From Blastomussa wellsi (taxonomy: Eukaryota; Cnidaria; Anthozoa; Scleractinia; Plerogyridae): a stretch of DNA of 64,000 nt. The stretch is taken from positions 11,209,378-11,273,377 of the forward strand of contig OX393569.1 of assembly GCA_947652115.1 (NCBI GenBank), read 5' to 3'. This document shows, one piece after another, positions 61,183-64,000 of the stretch; positions within the stretch are counted from its first letter, which is position 1, and each line of letters opens with the position of its first letter. The notes under the pieces were generated by a model that saw only the letters and a program-made list of their open reading frames with translations, ran no database searches and had not been told where the DNA came from. A program made the position numbers and the translations under genes.

Positions 61183-61770
61183 GAACAGCCTGTAGAGGCA
61201 GCGTATGTATTCTGATACTGAAACCTGCAATTCTAGCTTAGTTCCTTCAAGCCAATCTTTGTTCAAACAAATGAATGCTTTTTTTGAAACTAAACAAGGT
61301 GTTGATGCCATAATAAATCATTACAATTTAAAACAAAAAGCATCAGTGTGTGTTTTTTCTTTAAAGGTCTCAGAGGCAACCCTCTGTGTGTTTGTCGGGG
61401 GGGGGGGGAAAAACTCCAACTTTAGACCCCGTTTGTATACGGGAGATGATTGTGTGGAGCGTGCCCCCCCAGATGAAAAATCCTAGGTACGGCCCTGATT
61501 ACAAGTACGATCTTCAAAAAGTGTTGTTTGTTTTTTTTTTTATAAAGCAACTGAAGCGGTCCCATTATGTTGTAGAGTACGGTGACGAGTATTTATTTCG
61601 TTCCATAGAGTGTACAACTGGAAAATTCACCGTTTTCCTCTTAGCCGATATTGAGTTCGGCACATGTGAAAGTTCGACGTTTGAATCAACTGCCGAACTT
61701 AATTATTCGGGTCGACCCAAATAGGTATTAGGTTCGGCACATGTAAAGTTCGACGTTTGAACCGGGCCTA

Positions 61771-62230
61771 AGTCATTTTTATTTGCATTCTTTTCCACAT
61801 GTAGAATTTAGGGCAATTTTCGAACTTTTCTCATATATTCTGTTACACAATGTCACAGAAAATCACCTACAACGTATGGGCGGCCTGTGGTGTTGGTCTC
61901 TGTCTGATACCATTTGGCCAACTGCAGGACCTGCAAAAATAAAATACAGCACAATTATAATGTTCTGTTGAGGTGAATAAGTTTTAGCCACAACCACTCA
62001 AGTGGACATCCATCACCAAATAGTTACTCACAGGACTATCAAATGCAATCAGCACTACATGTACCGGTATGTTTCAGCTACAATAGCCAATGGGAGTGCA
62101 CAGAAGATACCAGCTGCTCATTTGATTTACAAGTATGTCATATCCAAACAGATGAAAAGTAAACACTTGTGTAACACAATAATAATAATTATTATTGTTA
62201 TACAGGATAGGGTAATACATCTGTAATTAC
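61771..62230. other. No recognised gene
   Basis: Short ORFs only; a small AT-rich 'aataataattattattgtta' hairpin at 62179-62200. Confidence 0.4.
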
Positions 62231-62668
62231 CAGGGCTCGACACTAACGGTAGTCGACAAGCCACAGACTAGTAGAAATTTAGTTTTGGTTAGTAGGTTTT
62301 TGATTTCCACTAGCCACTTTGGCTAGTAAACAAAATGAAATTGGCAGTTTCTGTATTCCCCAAGCAAGACACACACACACTTTGCTCGGAAACTGAAGAT
62401 CAGAATTTAATCATGGACATCTCACGCTACCAAACAATGTTCCATAAAAATTGTTTTATTATTGGAACTGGTTTAAAAACAATGCAATTACCAACATTAT
62501 GTGTTCAAAGAAAGTCGCTTGATTTTTGCTTTCAAGTCTTGCTAGCGATCAGCTGTTATCTGACCTAGCCAACACCAACGCTGGGCTAGTAAAAAAAAAT
62601 TGGCTAGTAACATCTAAGTTGTCACCAGCCACGAGGCTAGTAAGCTGAAAAGTTAGTGTCGAACACTG
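62231..62668. mobile_element. hAT-like MITE
   Basis: Ends CAGGGCTCGACACTAAC (62231) and GTTAGTGTCGAACACTG (to 62668), flanked by ATTAC on both sides (62226-62230 and 62669-62673). Internal 'actagcca' and 'ggctagtaa' motifs in both orientations. Non-coding. Confidence 0.8.
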
Positions 62669-62673
62669 ATTAC

Positions 62674-64000
62674 ACTGATTTTGATTATCAAGGAGTGAAT
62701 CTGGGAAAAAATTCTGCAATAATAATTGCTTGAACAGGTAATTGATAAGTTTCTTCAGTGACCACATTGTAATCATTGTAATATCATGGGTGACAAATTA
62801 CTCCTTAATTTTGGCGTGAAATTTCAGCGTTAATCTGTAATTTCACATGTGAAATTATAAAATTGCCATGCTAACGTTTGGCGCAATTTTTCTCGATGCA
62901 ATAAACAAGTCAAAAACCCACGATTCTGGGTGTAATTTGTCACCGTACACTTGTACACTCGTGAAATTAGGAAATACTTTCACTTGCATTTTGTCCAAAT
63001 GCAAGTGCAAATAGCAGAAGCGGTGAGAAAAGGCAGTACAATTATCCGAACAAATTTAAAAAAGAGAAAAACGTGCATGAAATTATGTCCTAATTTCACT
63101 CGTCACCATTTTATTACCCATACTAATTACACATTTCAACTGCAAATTGGTAGGCACATTTTTAGTGGAATTAGGAAGAATAAAAAATGCTTCACGAGGA
63201 ATAAAAAGCTGTGTCCAGACTTTTCCATCTTACCCAATGGAGAAGGTCCTGTGGCTGTCTGCCAATGGGAAAGTCTTTCCCAGGGCAAACAAAACTTGAG
63301 TAGCTTGCCTGAAGGGAAAGTTATAATTAAAGGTTTTCTATCAAACCCTGTTAAACATATTATTTTTTTCCTCAGGCTGTTTCAAATGTGTAAACAAATG
63401 CTAACCCAAACTGTCTTAACAAAAAAGTTGAACGCCCTGCTAGATTTTGAAATCTAGAAGCTCTGAAATGCTATTTCAGATAATTAATGAGGAATTTCTG
63501 ACAAAATCAATGTTCCAGTAAAAAAAATGACACATTTAAGATTAAGCTTTAATTGCCTGTTGGACAGGGGAAACAAATGATTTTCCTCGTCTGAGACCTA
63601 ATAAAACAATGTTAAATCAGCTCACCTGATGCAACAAGACAGGTATTTAACATATCCCTAAACCCTTGAATTCATTTAAATGAAAGATATTTCTCCAAAG
63701 ATCTTTCGTGACAAGATGGAATAAAATAATGAAAGAAAATAAAATAACATCAAAATCTAACACTAACCAAACAGACCAACTTTGGCAACAAAATCCAAAC
63801 AATCCATTGGGCACTGCCTGTCTTTGGGGTGGGGGGAGGGCTGTGATTTGCGAACCCGAAACAATTATACACAGTGCCCCAAATGTGTGAGTGTAAAACC
63901 GGTATGAAAACGCCCAAAAATTACATTTAATACTAGACTTTTGCAATTTACTTGCTTATTGAAACTTTCACTTATTATTCCAAAATTATTTACTGACAAA
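62674..64000. other. No recognised gene
   Basis: Repeated 'gtgaaatta' and 'aatttcac' motifs near 62810-63130 suggest a further palindromic repeat. The 168-residue frame at 62951-63457 has no recognisable domain and overlaps this repeat. Nothing further supported. Confidence 0.4.

Larger units (their letters stand above)
57700..61497 (+). mobile_element. hAT transposon, 3.8 kb
   Basis: Ends CAGGGCCGTACCTAG (57700) and CTAGGTACGGCCCTG (to 61497) with a 5-bp duplication ATTAC on both sides. CAGGG-type ends and the transposase identify hAT; the 5-bp duplication fits hAT groups that do not make the usual 8 bp. G-rich and C-rich subterminal runs lie at both ends. Nested in 57201-61768. Confidence 0.85.
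57201..61768. mobile_element. TA-flanked TIR element hosting a hAT transposon
   Basis: Ends GGCCCGGTTCAAACGTCGAA at 57201 and its complement ending at 61768, flanked by TA (57199-57200 and 61769-61770). Internal 'aggttcggcacatgtaa' and 'gggtcgacc' motifs are repeated in both orientations. Without the hAT insertion it is about 770 bp and non-coding. Confidence 0.75.

Overview
This is animal nuclear DNA, most likely from a cnidarian (coral or sea-anemone type). The taxon is inferred from the style of the repeats and virus-like genes and was not tested by any search. The only clear host gene is EEFSEC, the selenocysteine-specific elongation factor. It lies on the + strand in two coding exons (10098-10547 and 53856-55136) separated by a 43.3-kb intron packed with nested mobile DNA.

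Layout. 130-6600: a decayed virus-like element (copy L) with a long terminal repeat and broken genes. 6716-10097: a ~100-bp repeat array, a TA-flanked transposon and small repeats. 10098-10547: EEFSEC exon 1. 10855-15831: a TA-flanked transposon holding two further nested TA-flanked transposons. 15834-18955: small repeats and pogo-like fragments. 18956-19642 plus 42957-50150: a second copy (R) of the same virus-like family, in opposite orientation, split by a 23.3-kb Polinton/adintovirus-like element at 19643-42956. 50189-53855: a small gene remnant, a ~145-bp satellite and non-coding sequence. 53856-55136: EEFSEC exon 2. 55137-64000: a hairpin repeat, a tRNA-derived SINE, a hAT transposon carrying an F-box/LRR gene and nested in another TIR element, and a hAT-like MITE.

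The Polinton has AG...CT terminal inverted repeats and near-identical 6-bp target duplications. It carries protein-primed PolB, retrovirus-like integrase with a chromodomain, two penton-like genes, double-jelly-roll major capsid, adenain-like protease, packaging ATPase, basic core proteins with repeated QRGG motifs, a parvovirus-type phospholipase A2 domain, a DEDD-type exonuclease-like gene, a GRF zinc-finger gene and a RING-like gene. Major capsid and protease are intact; PolB, integrase, both pentons, ATPase and the PLA2 gene are broken, so this looks like a dead endogenous virus. Some breaks sit in homopolymers and could be assembly errors.

The strongest new signal is in how this Polinton may express genes. 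Two leftward loci, each starting at a copy of the same bidirectional promoter module, have a short 5' exon (or exon pair) ending in a splice donor, followed by a tandem array of diverged units that each begin with a 3' splice site in a compatible phase. In one locus the units are F-box-like zinc-binding proteins, and the last acceptor opens the PolB frame. In the other they are short C-terminal exons of a RING-like protein. This suggests alternative terminal exons off a shared leader. It is an inference from sequence and needs RNA evidence.
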